Notes under the pieces: generated by a model
Told to the model about the DNA's origin: nothing
The model's input: the letters and a program-made list of their open reading frames with translations, nothing else
Databases searched by the model: none
Assembly (NCBI GenBank): GCA_025504975.1
Contig: JANUWI010000011.1
Location: 1,054,001-1,118,000, forward strand
Reading direction: 5' to 3'
Origin: Plenodomus lindquistii
Taxonomy: Eukaryota; Ascomycota; Dothideomycetes; Pleosporales; Leptosphaeriaceae
Length of the DNA: 64,000 nucleotides
Made by a program: the position numbers and the translations under genes
In this document: one piece after another, positions 32,601-43,228 of the stretch
How the letters are laid out: each line of letters begins with the position of its first letter
Numbering within the stretch: position 1 is the first letter of the stretch

Positions 32601-34171
32601 ATGCACACCACACTACCAACCTACGTCTTACTCTCCGCCCTCCTCTCACAAACCGCAACGGCATTCTACCCCTACACACCAACCGACTCGCCACCCTCTT
32701 CGAAATCCCGCCGCATACCCTCCCCAAACGCCCCTCGTACAATCGACGGCGCCCGCTCCCTCACACTCCCCCTGCACCGCATATCCACACGCCAAAACGC
32801 ATACAACATCGTCAACTCGAACGATCCTAAACAAGACAACAGCGTAGCGATAGACCAAGATGGCGAAGACCTGAGCTACATGGTCGCGGTGACATTTGGC
32901 GACAGCAAGGAGGAATACCATTTACTCCTCGATTCCGCAGCGAGTAACACATGGGTTATGGGACAGGAGTGTGCGAGCGCGGCGTGTAGTACACATACGA
33001 CGTTTGGAAAGGGGGATTCGAGTAGTTTATCTGTACGTCGGCATTCTCCTCTCCTACGCTTCCCAGTTTGTGGAGGGTTAGAGAGAGAAGTGAGAGAGGA
33101 AGCCAGAATCTAGGTATACTGACATGAACATGATAGACCGACCAAACCCCCTTCAACATAACCTACGGCACCGGCTCCGTCTCCGGCACCCTCGCCTCCG
33201 ACACCCTACACATCGGGTCCCTCTCCCCCACCCTAACATTCGGCCTCGCAACCACCGTATCCCAGGAATTCCGCTCCTACCCCATGGACGGCATCCTCGG
33301 CATCGGCCGTGGCACCACTACGCGCCCCACCTCTTCAATCTCCATCATGGACGCGCTCACCTCTTCCAATCTCATCGGTTCGAAACTCTACGGCATACAT
33401 TTAAGCCGGAGTGCGGATGGTCTCTTAGACGGAGAATTGAATCTCGGCGCTGTAAATGAAGCGCGATTCACCGGGGACCTGACATACATGGACGTTGTAG
33501 ACAACGACACTGGGTTCTGGGAAATCCCGCTCCAAGGCGCAAGCCTAGATGGCTCGGATATCCCGCTCCAACAAGGCGAAATAACGGCTATCATCGACAC
33601 GGGGACTTCGTATATCCTTGTCCCGCCCGCTGATGCGCGTGCCCTGCATGACGGAATTCAGGGAAGCAAAGAAGTTGGCGAGACGTATTATATCCCTTGC
33701 GATACGTCTGCTGCTCTGAGTTTCACATTCAATAATGTGTCGTTTAATATCAGCATGGAGGATTGGCGCGGTGAGGAAGTGGATGGTCAGGGGGAGGGCA
33801 TGTGCAGGAGTAATGTTATCGGTAGGCAAACGTTTGGAGAAGCGCAGTGGTTGGTGGGAGATGTGTTTTTGAAGAATGTTTATTCTGTTTTTGATTTTGA
33901 GGGGGGGAGGGTCGGGTTTGGTGTTAAGAGAGAGGGTGAGGAGAGTGCGAGTGCGACGGCGACGGCGGCTGCGCGTCCGTCGGGCACGGCTACGGCTGCG
34001 GCGGAGAGTACTGCTTCTGCTTCTGGACCTGCAGCGGAGGGGGGAGAGGCCGTAGCGAGCGGCGAGTCGCAGGGTCAGAGTGGTGCTGCTGTTGCCACCA
34101 CCACTTCATTTTCTTCATTTCTTCTCCTTGTTTTACTACCATTTTCAGCGCTGTTTTCACTGTGCATATAG
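32601..34171 (+). CDS. Secreted, probably GPI-anchored aspartic protease (pepsin family A1); 2 exons
   Basis: Exons 32601-33032 and 33137-34171 (488 aa), 104-bp intron GTACGT...ATAG. Signal peptide at 1-21; a basic propeptide follows to about residue 88. The two pepsin lobes have Asp motifs L-L-D-S-A-A-S-N-T-W (D111) and I-I-D-T-G-T-S-Y-I-L-V-P (D298). The first is unusual: the canonical D-T-G-S-S is D-S-A-A-S, which I believe marks a fungal subfamily and still supplies the catalytic Asp. Also seen: N-I-T-Y-G-T-G-S-V-S-G (flap side) and G-I-L-G-I-G-R-G. After about 405 the sequence is Ala/Ser/Thr/Gly-rich and ends in a hydrophobic tail (SSFLLLVLLPFSALFSL), as in GPI-anchored yapsin-like enzymes. 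Acts at the cell surface or wall. Confidence 0.88.
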
Positions 34172-34632
34172 AGACAGATGGATCCCCAACCGTAGCTAGA
34201 CCTTCCTTTTGGATGATTTGAACATGGAAAATTGGGCATAGTTAAATCATGGCAAGCGTGGGGAAAGCATACATACATAGCTAGCACGGCGTTCAGAAAT
34301 TCATAAGTATATCATAGGATAGGCGTATGATATCGATTCTATTCAAGTCACGCACAAATTCTTGATGCGGCGATATCAATCAATGTCAAAGCATCACGTT
34401 CCATAGCACAGCACGGCATGGCATAAACAACACAGAATATGAGCAAAAAAACAACAACCCCAATTCCAAAATTCCAAAAGCACAGATTCAGACAACGATG
34501 ACGATAACGAAACCATAGCACACTTTGTAGATGCAACAGCCCAAGCGACGGGGAGTTTTGGGCGAGGGGCTAGATGACGATACAGAAGAAGATTCGGACT
34601 ATACTTCTCAAGGGGACTCTGTTGACGGTTCC

Positions 34633-34653
34633 GACACCGACACCGACACCGAC
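34633..34653 (+). repeat. GACACC hexanucleotide microsatellite
   Basis: About 3.5 copies of CGACAC; encodes alternating Asp-Thr in the frame from 34531. Confidence 0.7.
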
Positions 34654-34794
34654 AATAACAATAAATGTGATGGGAACCCGCCCGAGAAGAAGCGCTAGGC
34701 CGAACTCTCTCTCTCTCACGGGCTACTTGAAGAGGTCCAAGACTACGCATGGTCCCATTATATCCCAGGGCAGTTCTGTTTCCGGCCTGGCAGT

Positions 34795-34914
34795 TGGGAA
34801 TACTCTTGCCACCAGCCTCATAGTTGGGGATACTTCTGCCACCATCCTCGCAACGTGGGATACTCCTGCCACCAGCCTCACATCACAGGATACTTCCGCC
34901 ACCAATTGGTCGTT
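34795..34914 (+). repeat. 30-bp minisatellite, four imperfect copies
   Basis: Units at 34795, 34825, 34855 and 34885, each built around GGATACTYCTGCCACCA. Differences between units are mostly single bases. Confidence 0.85.
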
Positions 34915-36999
34915 CCGTTCGTCTGTGGAAAGCAACCTTCGATCTGTTGCAACCGGCAAATGGAAACGAGTCTGTGCAAGTGGTCTTTCGGAAATCCAAA
35001 GCCGCCTGAATCGTATCGTCTCCTCCTATCCCAATGTTGTCTTGGACCATCATGTCCAAATTCTATTTCGATTTCGATTTCCATGAGAATCACGATTCTC
35101 TGGCCAGAGAAAACTCGTGTGCGTATGTCGTCTTGTTCGGTTCCTATCAATCTGTTGGAGATTTCCTAGTGATTAGCGTCTGGCGATTCTGGAGACTCCT
35201 CTGCGGCATTGCCCTTTACGGCATTATCCTCTTTTCCAACGATATCGTCTTTGCGTATGGGATCCTCACATTGCGCAGGTATTCTGGCTGCAGCTTTCAG
35301 TTTGTGGACATTGTTCAATCTTTTATTTGCGTTGGTTATCTGTGTGGTATGCATCTATGGTAGCACCTGGTATAGTTTATAGGGTAGATTTCTTTAGTTA
35401 CATACATACATGGCTCGTACGCCATGGTATAGCAATCATAAACAAGGAAATGCATGTATTCACTGTTTGTGCTTGTAGTATTTTCCAGTGACTGGCGTGA
35501 TCTTGCTAGCCTCCTAGATAGACCCCTTGACACAATTGCCTTCCTATGCCACGCACCTCTCGTCCTAAATGTCCCATGTCCTACTCAACAGTTGTGCGCC
35601 TTGCGTATCTCTTGGGTGTCGAGCTAGACGCATCACTGCATTCATGTTTGCGTTTGGGGGCCGGTTTGGGGGCAGCAACATTCTACCGTAGTCAGTATGG
35701 GAATATGAGTTGATATGAGGAGAGTGGGCTTGGGATAGATGGGACCAGTGCGATATGTCCAAAGGGAATAGTGTAGAGGGAAAGATGATGAGAGGAAAAC
35801 GGAGGAGATGTGATGAGAAGGAAAACAGAAAAGTGCGAGTATAAGAACAGTATTACAATATGGAGAGAACATGTCCACACTGCTAATAACAGCAGAACAG
35901 ACACACCTAACAATAGTAGAACAAGACAGCGAAAGCGACCGCCAACATCCTTCAGCCAGATGGTAGACGAGGATGAAGACTCGGCCACGTCTAAGGCTGG
36001 GTCAGAAGATATATTAACCAAGATGATAACTTCGTTACTAGTGTAGGTGTGGGTGGGACAGTTTGCACGCAGACAAGAGTGAGAGCCTACAGTGATGCAT
36101 CGCAAGGTAAATAGGAAGACGTTACTGGTCCAAGGTGCTTGTAGTGGGTAGGTAGGTATGATGAACGCGCCGACCTCTGCTGTAGCTAACGCGAGTGCGC
36201 CTTTTAACTGGTAGATTTGCGTTTCTGTTGTACGCTGTGCATTGATATCAGCGTATAGTAGAATAACATTAGCATTAGACTTACTGTCTTAGATGTTTGA
36301 TTAATGTAATGCTACTGTTAGTATAGAGCTCCTAGTATTGTCTTGCAAGCGCCTACTTGGTTATGCGCTCATCTTGGCAATTTGATTGGGGGTTCTAACT
36401 TGTTCACAGTTGAGTGTAATCAACATAGCACACAACCAGCTCGATGCGTCAAGGCTTAAGAGATTTCACACCACAGCACGACATGGCACAAGCACACAGA
36501 CATGAGCAAATGAACAGCGGCAAGTCAAAACCATAACAAAACCCAAAAGCACCATTATTAGAAAGAATTTCCCTACCCATTTGACTCACATACTCACAAT
36601 CTCGATCCGCAACGCTCTGAGAATAAAACAAACACCATCATGAAAACTTGTTTGCCCCAAGATGGATGTACTTTGCCAAACACACACACGCACACACAAT
36701 AAGACCCAGAGAACGCACAGGTAAACGCCTCGTATAGGTGGTGGGAAGCCCTTTGTAAGCCAGACAAGAAAAGAGGAAAGAGGGCGCCAGTCCAGTCAAT
36801 CTGACCGAGAAGTTGTAAATCAGCCCGGGCATTTCCCAATGCTGACACCGCCTTTTCTCTCTCGATACCGACACAGAGACCACTGCTATTGCACATTCTC
36901 TCTCTCTCTCGAGCCGCTCACAGTGTTGTTCTTGTCCAGGTTCAACATTTCATCTCGGCTGCGGCGGCTCCGCTGTTTTGTGGCTGGTGCTGGCCACTC

Positions 37000-37921
37000 T
37001 TACAAGACCAGGCACTTCTTCGACTTCTTCTCTTTCCGGGTCAGGAGGGCAGCTCGTGTGGCATGCTCAAACACTTCTCGGACACCCTCGTTTGTCTTTG
37101 CCGAGCACTCGAGGTACTTCTGAGCGCCAATCTTCTTGCGGACATCCTCGGCCTGGTCATGTCAATAACAAGTTCATGTGCACGTGGTGGATGACGACTC
37201 ACCTGCTCTGGGGTTACGGGCTTCTGGGAAGTCTTGTGCAGCTCCTCAATCGTCTTCTGGTCAAAGCGCAAATCCTTCTTGCAGCCGACGAGAATAATGG
37301 GCAGGCCCTGGCAGAAGTGCAGGACCTCTGAGATCCACTGTGTCGAGCAGTCAGTAAGGAGCGAGTCATGCGGGCTTGGCATGCATCATACCTTCTCCTG
37401 GACGTTATCGAGGGAGTCGGGCGAGTCGATGGCGAAGCAGATCAGGATGACGTGCGAGTCGGGGTATGAGAGGGGGCGGAGACGGTCGTAGTCTTCCTGG
37501 CCAGCAGTATCCCAGAGGGCGAGCTCGACGTGCTTGCCATCGACCTCGACGTCGGCGACGTAGTTTTCAAAGACGGTGGGGACATAGACCTGTGGGCAGT
37601 GTATCAGTAGGGTGTCACTATGTAGTCATGGAATGCGGGTGCAGCGTAGCGGTGGCGGATGGCGATGGTGCGGATGCGGAGCTGCTAGGCTGACGCAGCT
37701 CAGGGATGCAGGCGACGGAGCGCGGCTAGAGTACTGACCTCGGGGAAAGTGCCCTTGGAGAAGACGCTGCAGGCAGCAGAATCAGCGGCTGGACCAGACG
37801 ATCAAAGGGGGCGGATGGTGGATGGTGATGGGCAGTCCCAACAAGGCACGTACATGAGCAAGCAAGTCTTTCCACAGGCGCCGTCACCGACAATAACGAG
37901 CTTTCGTCGAATCTCGGCCAT
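37000..37921 (-). CDS. RHO1: Rho1-type small GTPase; 5 exons
   Basis: Exons (minus) 37921-37854, 37766-37739, 37589-37392, 37337-37203 and 37152-37000, giving 193 aa, the standard Rho1 length. Introns 87, 149, 54 and 50 bp. G1 is G-D-G-A-C-G-K-T (12-19), the effector loop follows T-V-F-E-N-Y, G3 is D-T-A-G-Q-E-D-Y-D, G4 is the Rho variant G-C-K-K-D-L, G5 is E-C-S-A-K-T. A polybasic run R-K-E-K-K-S-K-K precedes the CAAX box C-L-V-L, predicting geranylgeranylation and plasma-membrane attachment. Rho1 activates beta-1,3-glucan synthase, protein kinase C and actin organisation. The second exon is only 28 bp. Divergent from UFD2. Confidence 0.97.
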
Positions 37922-39419
37922 GGCGGTGGAATGTGTGGCGGCGGGGGCGTGTATTCAGCGGGTGGGGGAAGGAGGGTGCTGCAAAAGAGTCTGGGTCAGC
38001 TATGGAGATGGGGGGAGGTGGTTGAAGTAGCCGGTGTCGTGAGGAGCGAGCGGCCGTCAGGGCTCGTTGGTTGTGTTGCTAGGCACATTGACCGCGCCGG
38101 GGGGCGTGCCCGACAACTGCGGCTGAGCAGAGCGTGGCTGAGGCGCGCACGCGCAGTGCTGTGGCCGACGCTGCTGGCGGTGCACGGGGGGCAGTACGTA
38201 CTAATGGGGTGGGTGCTCACGAGATGAACGGGGTGGGTGGATGGGTGTGAAGAAGCGCAGAGCGAGCGAGGAGCAGGCCGTTGGTGTTGGAGAGTCTAGA
38301 GGGCGACCAGGTTGCTTGAAGGCAAAGATAGGAAGGCTAAGATACCGGTACTCTAGGTAACCCATGCACACGCCGCGCACTCGTCACATGCACTGCGCTC
38401 TGCTTGCTGGGGCGGCTTGCACAACTGCCATGTACTATGTACCCTACCGTGCTGTACCAGTATAGCGTCTACACCCACTGATTGCCGTACATGCCAGTAC
38501 GCTGCAGTGCACACGCTCCACTCCCCCCGTCTTGCCCATGGCCGCTGTTGGGACAGACAGCCAGCAGCACCCACTCTAGACTACCACTCACTCTACCGCC
38601 TGTCGGTGTGATGAGATGGATCATCGCCAATGGCACCACATGCCGACACTGACGCGAATTAACAAGGGTTCCAGCATCCACTGTGACAGGACAGGACAGG
38701 ATACACTCCTCGCCCGCCTTTCCCCAGTGCCGCTCCTGTCGAGTGCGCTTGCTGCTCCCCAACGGACCGGTCAGCCAACTTGGCCAGCTCCAAGCTCCAG
38801 ATTGTCTTGGACGCCTCCTGCCTCGCCCCATGGCCATGCAGACCGACTGTTCAACGTTCAATCTGTCAACCGCCGTGATTCACTCCATCTCATGGGCCAT
38901 GCTGCATGCACTCGCCCAGCTCATCCATGGCCAAGTGACGAATGCTTGAATGCTTGCCAGACGACCAACACCTTGGCGCTAGTTGCTTGCATGTTTGACT
39001 GGGGACGTTTCCAGATGGCTACTGTGTACTCTATTGCATGTGCCTAGGAGAAGCTATGGCCACAACCATACGTGCATCCACAGCACCTGCACACTTGCTG
39101 GTCGCGTGTGAGTGAGTAGGAAACATGTCTACGGTGTTCTGTGTAGAGTACTTCCAAGGTTCTGCCTTCGCCGGGCTTCGGTCGTCTTCTAATCGGCACG
39201 TGAGCAGGCGAGATACTCCTGCCGTACCGCGGCGGGGCTGACGTAGACTAGACTCGCGGTCCCGGTACGGCTCGCATTACTAACTTTCCCATTTCACAAT
39301 CACCTCCACCACCACCACGGGGACCGTCCTTGGCCCTGCATTAATACAACCACAACCACAACCACAGCCCCTTCGTCGCCCACGCCCACTTTCACCCCAC
39401 GCCCACTACCACCACCACC
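37922..39419. promoter_or_regulatory. 1.5-kb divergent intergenic region RHO1/UFD2
   Basis: Must hold both promoters and leaders. The UFD2 leader has ACCACA repeats (about 39348-39368) and a strong start context (CCACCATGG). Open frames of 64-143 codons around 38353-39047 overlap on both strands and have no domain. Confidence 0.4.
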
Positions 39420-42400
39420 ATGGACGACCACACAGAGGATCAATCACAGGTACCTCCGCCGCCGCCGCAGTCACAGCCACAGCCACAGCCCGAGCAACAC
39501 GACACAGCCATGCCCGACGCAACTTCAGATGCAGATAAAGTGAGCTCTCCCCGCCCGCCCAAGAGACCCGCTGACGGAAATGTCGCCCAGATCCGAGCAA
39601 AGCGGCTGGCCAAACTGGGAGGACCCTCGAGTTCAGGCCCCAGCACACGCCCACCATCCACTGCACCTGAGGCATCCACACCCAGCGCCGAGTCGCCCAA
39701 GCCCACAGAATCGCCCGCGCCCGCGCCCGCACCGCAGCCACAAGCTCAAGTCACACCCGCGCCGAACCCGTTCGCGCAACTCGGCGTCAAGACAGACCAA
39801 GCCCCCAAATCTCGCATCACCATCAAGCCAAAGCCCGCCCAGACGTCAAGCAGTGGCGCGTCTCCACAGCCGGCGGCCAAGTCCACCGAGATCAGCCTCG
39901 AATCATGGGAGGACCGCGCCATTGCAGGCATCTTCAGGATTACGCTAGACCCTGGCCGAACACAGGACGCCCATGGCCACCGCCTACACTTTGCGGCAGG
40001 TGCGAGGAGCGATCTAGAGGAAGAGGGCAAGCCGCTACGCTTCACCACTGACATGTTGGATTCGGCTATACTGGAGGCTGCCTCAAACCAACCACAGGGC
40101 ACGGCCTTGGACTACTTGCTGGGTTGCTGGAAGCGCGTGTCCAAGCAGCTGAAGAGCATATCAAACAAGAGCGACCCGAAACACGACATTGTCAAGGAGG
40201 CTCGGCGGATATGCTTCAGCTACTGCATGTTCGCAGCCACAATGCCCGACATGTTCGGTGAGGAACCGACCGCACAAAACGCTTTAGCCGACCGCTTGCT
40301 TCTTGGACCCGACCACGAGAGGGGCATCTGCTACGACTTCCTCACCGAGGCCAGCCTGCGTATTGGCGAGGATGATACAATCAAGGACGCTTTGGTGGAA
40401 GCCATGGAGGACGTAAGCCGTCGGCTGGCACACGTATCCATGAATGGGGACTACAAGCCGTACATGTTGGTACTGCGGATTTTCATTCGATTCCCCCCAC
40501 TCGTTGCTGCTCTCGCGCAGTCGGAGACATTCCTCCCAAGCGACATCGAGGCGCAGAATATCGAAACACACACATTCCTTGGCCCCTTCTTCAGGCTATC
40601 ACCCATGCAGGCTGATGTTGCACTGAACTACTTCTCTGGTTCCAACGGCGTTGATAAAGGTCTTGTAATGAACGCCCAGCGAGCGGTTCGCATGACGTTG
40701 CAGACTCATCAGGAGGAACTGCTTGATATCGTCAATTCCTTCATCAAGAACAAGGAATCGCGCGAGAAGATGCTCAATTGGTTTGCGTTGACAGTCAACA
40801 AGAACCATAAGCGTAGGGCTATTCAGGTGGACGGGAATACAGTATCGTCTGACGGTTTCATGGTCAATGTCACCATCATCCTGGATCGCCTGTGCGAGCC
40901 CTTCATGGATGCCACATTCTCCAAAATTGATCGCATCGATATCGACTATCTGCGCCGGTCACCACGCGTTGACATTACGGATGAAACCAAAATCAACGCC
41001 GATCAGAAGACGTCGGATGAGTTTTACCAAACCACAGTTGCTGGGTCAAACAACTTCATAAGCGAGGTCTTCTTCTTGACAGTCGCTGCTCATCACTATG
41101 GCACTGAAGCTGCACATGCAAAGCTTTCTGCCTTGCAAAAGGACGTCAAGTGGCTTGAGAAAGAGCTAGCCAGGCTGGAGCCCGAGCGGCCAAAGTACAT
41201 GACGACTCCCATGCAGTTGCAGACGTTCGATCGACACATTGCCAAGGTCAAGATGCAGATTCAGGGCGGCAAGACTATGATTTTGGCCATCCAAGGCGTG
41301 CTTCTCGACGAAACCACACAAGCACGGTCCATGCAATTTATGCGCTATGTCATAGTCTGGCTCTTGCGACTGGTGACACCAGGCGCATCCTTTCCCAAGA
41401 AAGAACTGCAGCTACCGCTCCCCGAAACTCAGCCTATACAGTTCCAGTGTCTGCCAGAATACTTCGTCGAGGATATCGTCAGTAACTTCAAGTTCATCAC
41501 CCGACACATCCCTCACATCATTACCAACACACAGTGCGAAGAGCTCGTCAAGATATGCGTCGCGTTGCTGCGGAGCTCAGAATACATCAAGAACCCTGGC
41601 ATCAAAGCTGGCTTTGTCACAATCCTCTTCTACGGCGTATGGCCGATCCCAGGACGGTCCAAGGGCGTTTTGGGAGATACGCTGTACGGCAACGAATTCT
41701 CAATGAAGCACTTGCTACATTCTCTTATGAAGTTCTATATTGAATGCGAGAGCACAGGCACCCATACACAATTCTACGACAAATTCAACATTCGATACGA
41801 AATATTCCAGGTTATCAAGTGCATCTGGCCAAACACTATCTACAGGGAGAATCTGGCAACAGAAGCACGGTATGCACATAGAATTGACCAGATTAGTTAC
41901 CATACTAACGGACGGCAGGGTCAACCTAGACTTTTTCGTGCAATTTGTCAATCTTCTCCTCAACGACGTCACCTTCGTGCTTGACGAGTCTTTTACAGCA
42001 TTCAAGGAGATCCACGAAGTGTCCAAGCTCCTCAAGAACCCTCCTCCGGACATGGACGAGGCCGCTAAACAAGCTCAAGAAGAGAAACTCAGCAGTGCCC
42101 AAGGCAAAGCAAAGTCTTATATGCAGCTTACCAATGAGACGGTCGCCATGCTCAAACTCTTTACCGAAGCCCTCGCCGATTCGTTCACGAAGAAAGAAGT
42201 CGTCGTCCGCCTCGCCCATATGCTTGACTACAACCTCGAAGCTCTCGTCAGCCCCAACAAGCGTAAAGAACTGCAAGTTGACAACCCCGAAGAATACGGC
42301 TGGAACCCACGAAGCATGTTACAAGAAGTCTCAGACGTATACCTGAACCTACGCACCAAGCAGTCCTTCATCGACGCCGTCGCCACAGACGGACGCTCCT

Positions 42401-42828
42401 ACCGCCCATCCTACTGGGACGAAGCCTACCGCATCCTACAAAAGTTATCGCTCAAAAACCCCGAGGAACTAAGCGCATGGCAAGACATGGCATCCCGCAT
42501 TGCCGCCGCAAAACAGCAAGCCGACATGGTCGAAGCCGATCTCGGCGAATACCCAGAAGAATACACCGACCCCATTCTCGCAACCCTCATGGAAGACCCC
42601 GTCATCTTGCCCATTAGCAAACAAGTCGTTGACCGCAGCACCATTCAGAGCCATTTACTTAGCGATCCGCATGATCCGTTTAACCGTACCCCGCTGCGCA
42701 TTGAAGATGTGATTCCGAATACGGAGTTGCAGCAGCGAATTCAGAGTTGGAAGGCGAATTTGCTGGCGGAGAAGATGGCGGAGAGGAGTAAGGTGGGTGG
42801 TGGGGGGGAGGATATGGATATCTCTTAG
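39420..42828 (+). CDS. UFD2: Ubiquitin chain-elongation factor E4 (U-box); 2 exons
   Basis: Exons 39420-41869 and 41919-42828 (1119 aa); 49-bp intron GTATGC...GCAG with CTAAC branch point. Ufd2 extends polyubiquitin chains on preubiquitinated substrates, working with Cdc48/p97 in protein degradation. Residues 1-150 are Pro/Gln/Ala/Ser-rich and probably disordered, longer than in yeast, with an early K-R-P-A-D-G-N-V-A-Q-I-R-A-K-R-L-A-K-L segment. The Ufd2 core (about 160-1000) contains LDYLLGCWKRVSK, LGPFFRLSPMQ and FYDKFNIRYEIFQV. The U-box is about 1030-1100 (DPILATLMEDPVILPISKQV, with L-S-D-P-H-D-P-F-N-R-T-P-L). The C terminus is Gly/Asp-rich. No frame problems. Confidence 0.95.
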
Positions 42829-43228
42829 AGGGAGGATGAGGATGCGGTGTATGTGGATTGGAGGGCGGGGATTGTGGATGACGAGGTGGAGGCGGGGTGG
42901 TGTTGTAGTTGCATGTGAGATTTCATGGGCTACTTGGAGTCTATTGAGTTGGAAAGTGATAGTGATAGTTCATACCTGGTCTTTTTGAGGATGCGTGCGC
43001 CATCGCATTGCTGGGTTTGGTCGGGTGGGGGGGAATAGTCAGCCGCTGCTGCCTGTCTGCGCTCTGCGGAAGCGTCGCACGAAATGCGATACGAATGAAT
43101 ACATTGCACAACACAATTTACACACATGTACACATCTCTTCTCAAATTTGATTCCAAGAGCGCAAGCATTACTGACTATTCCTACGCGCACATGCCTATC
43201 CCCTCTCCCTCCCTCTCTCTCATCCCCT
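42829..43228. other. Convergent intergenic region UFD2/NDC1
   Basis: 3' flanks of two convergent genes; nothing else seen. Confidence 0.4.

Larger units (their letters stand above)
34531..35169 (+). pseudogene. Possible gene relic: acidic N-terminal segment, in-frame TAG, Tyr/Cys/His repeat
   Basis: From ATG 34531 the frame encodes M-Q-Q-P-K-R-R-G-V-L followed by an acidic stretch (D-D-D-T-E-E-D-S-D-Y and a Ser-Asp-Thr-Asp repeat) and a basic E-K-K-R, then TAG at 34696-34698. Past the TAG the same frame is open for another 156 codons to a stop at 35167. That part begins with a protein-like segment L-L-E-E-V-Q-D-Y-A-W-S-H-Y and has four copies of a 10-residue unit like G-Y-S-C-H-Q-P-H. No GT-AG pair gives a sensible intron around the TAG. 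No family recognised. The other two frames through the repeat are also open, so coding status is uncertain. Confidence 0.3.
34172..36999. other. Gene-poor stretch between aspartic protease and RHO1
   Basis: About 2.8 kb. Contains a possible relic with a 30-bp tandem repeat (34531-35169), a CA-rich tract (36681-36699) and a TC tract near 36897-36910 in the RHO1 3' flank. The segment 34407-34447 resembles 36471-36510. No other supported gene. Confidence 0.4.
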
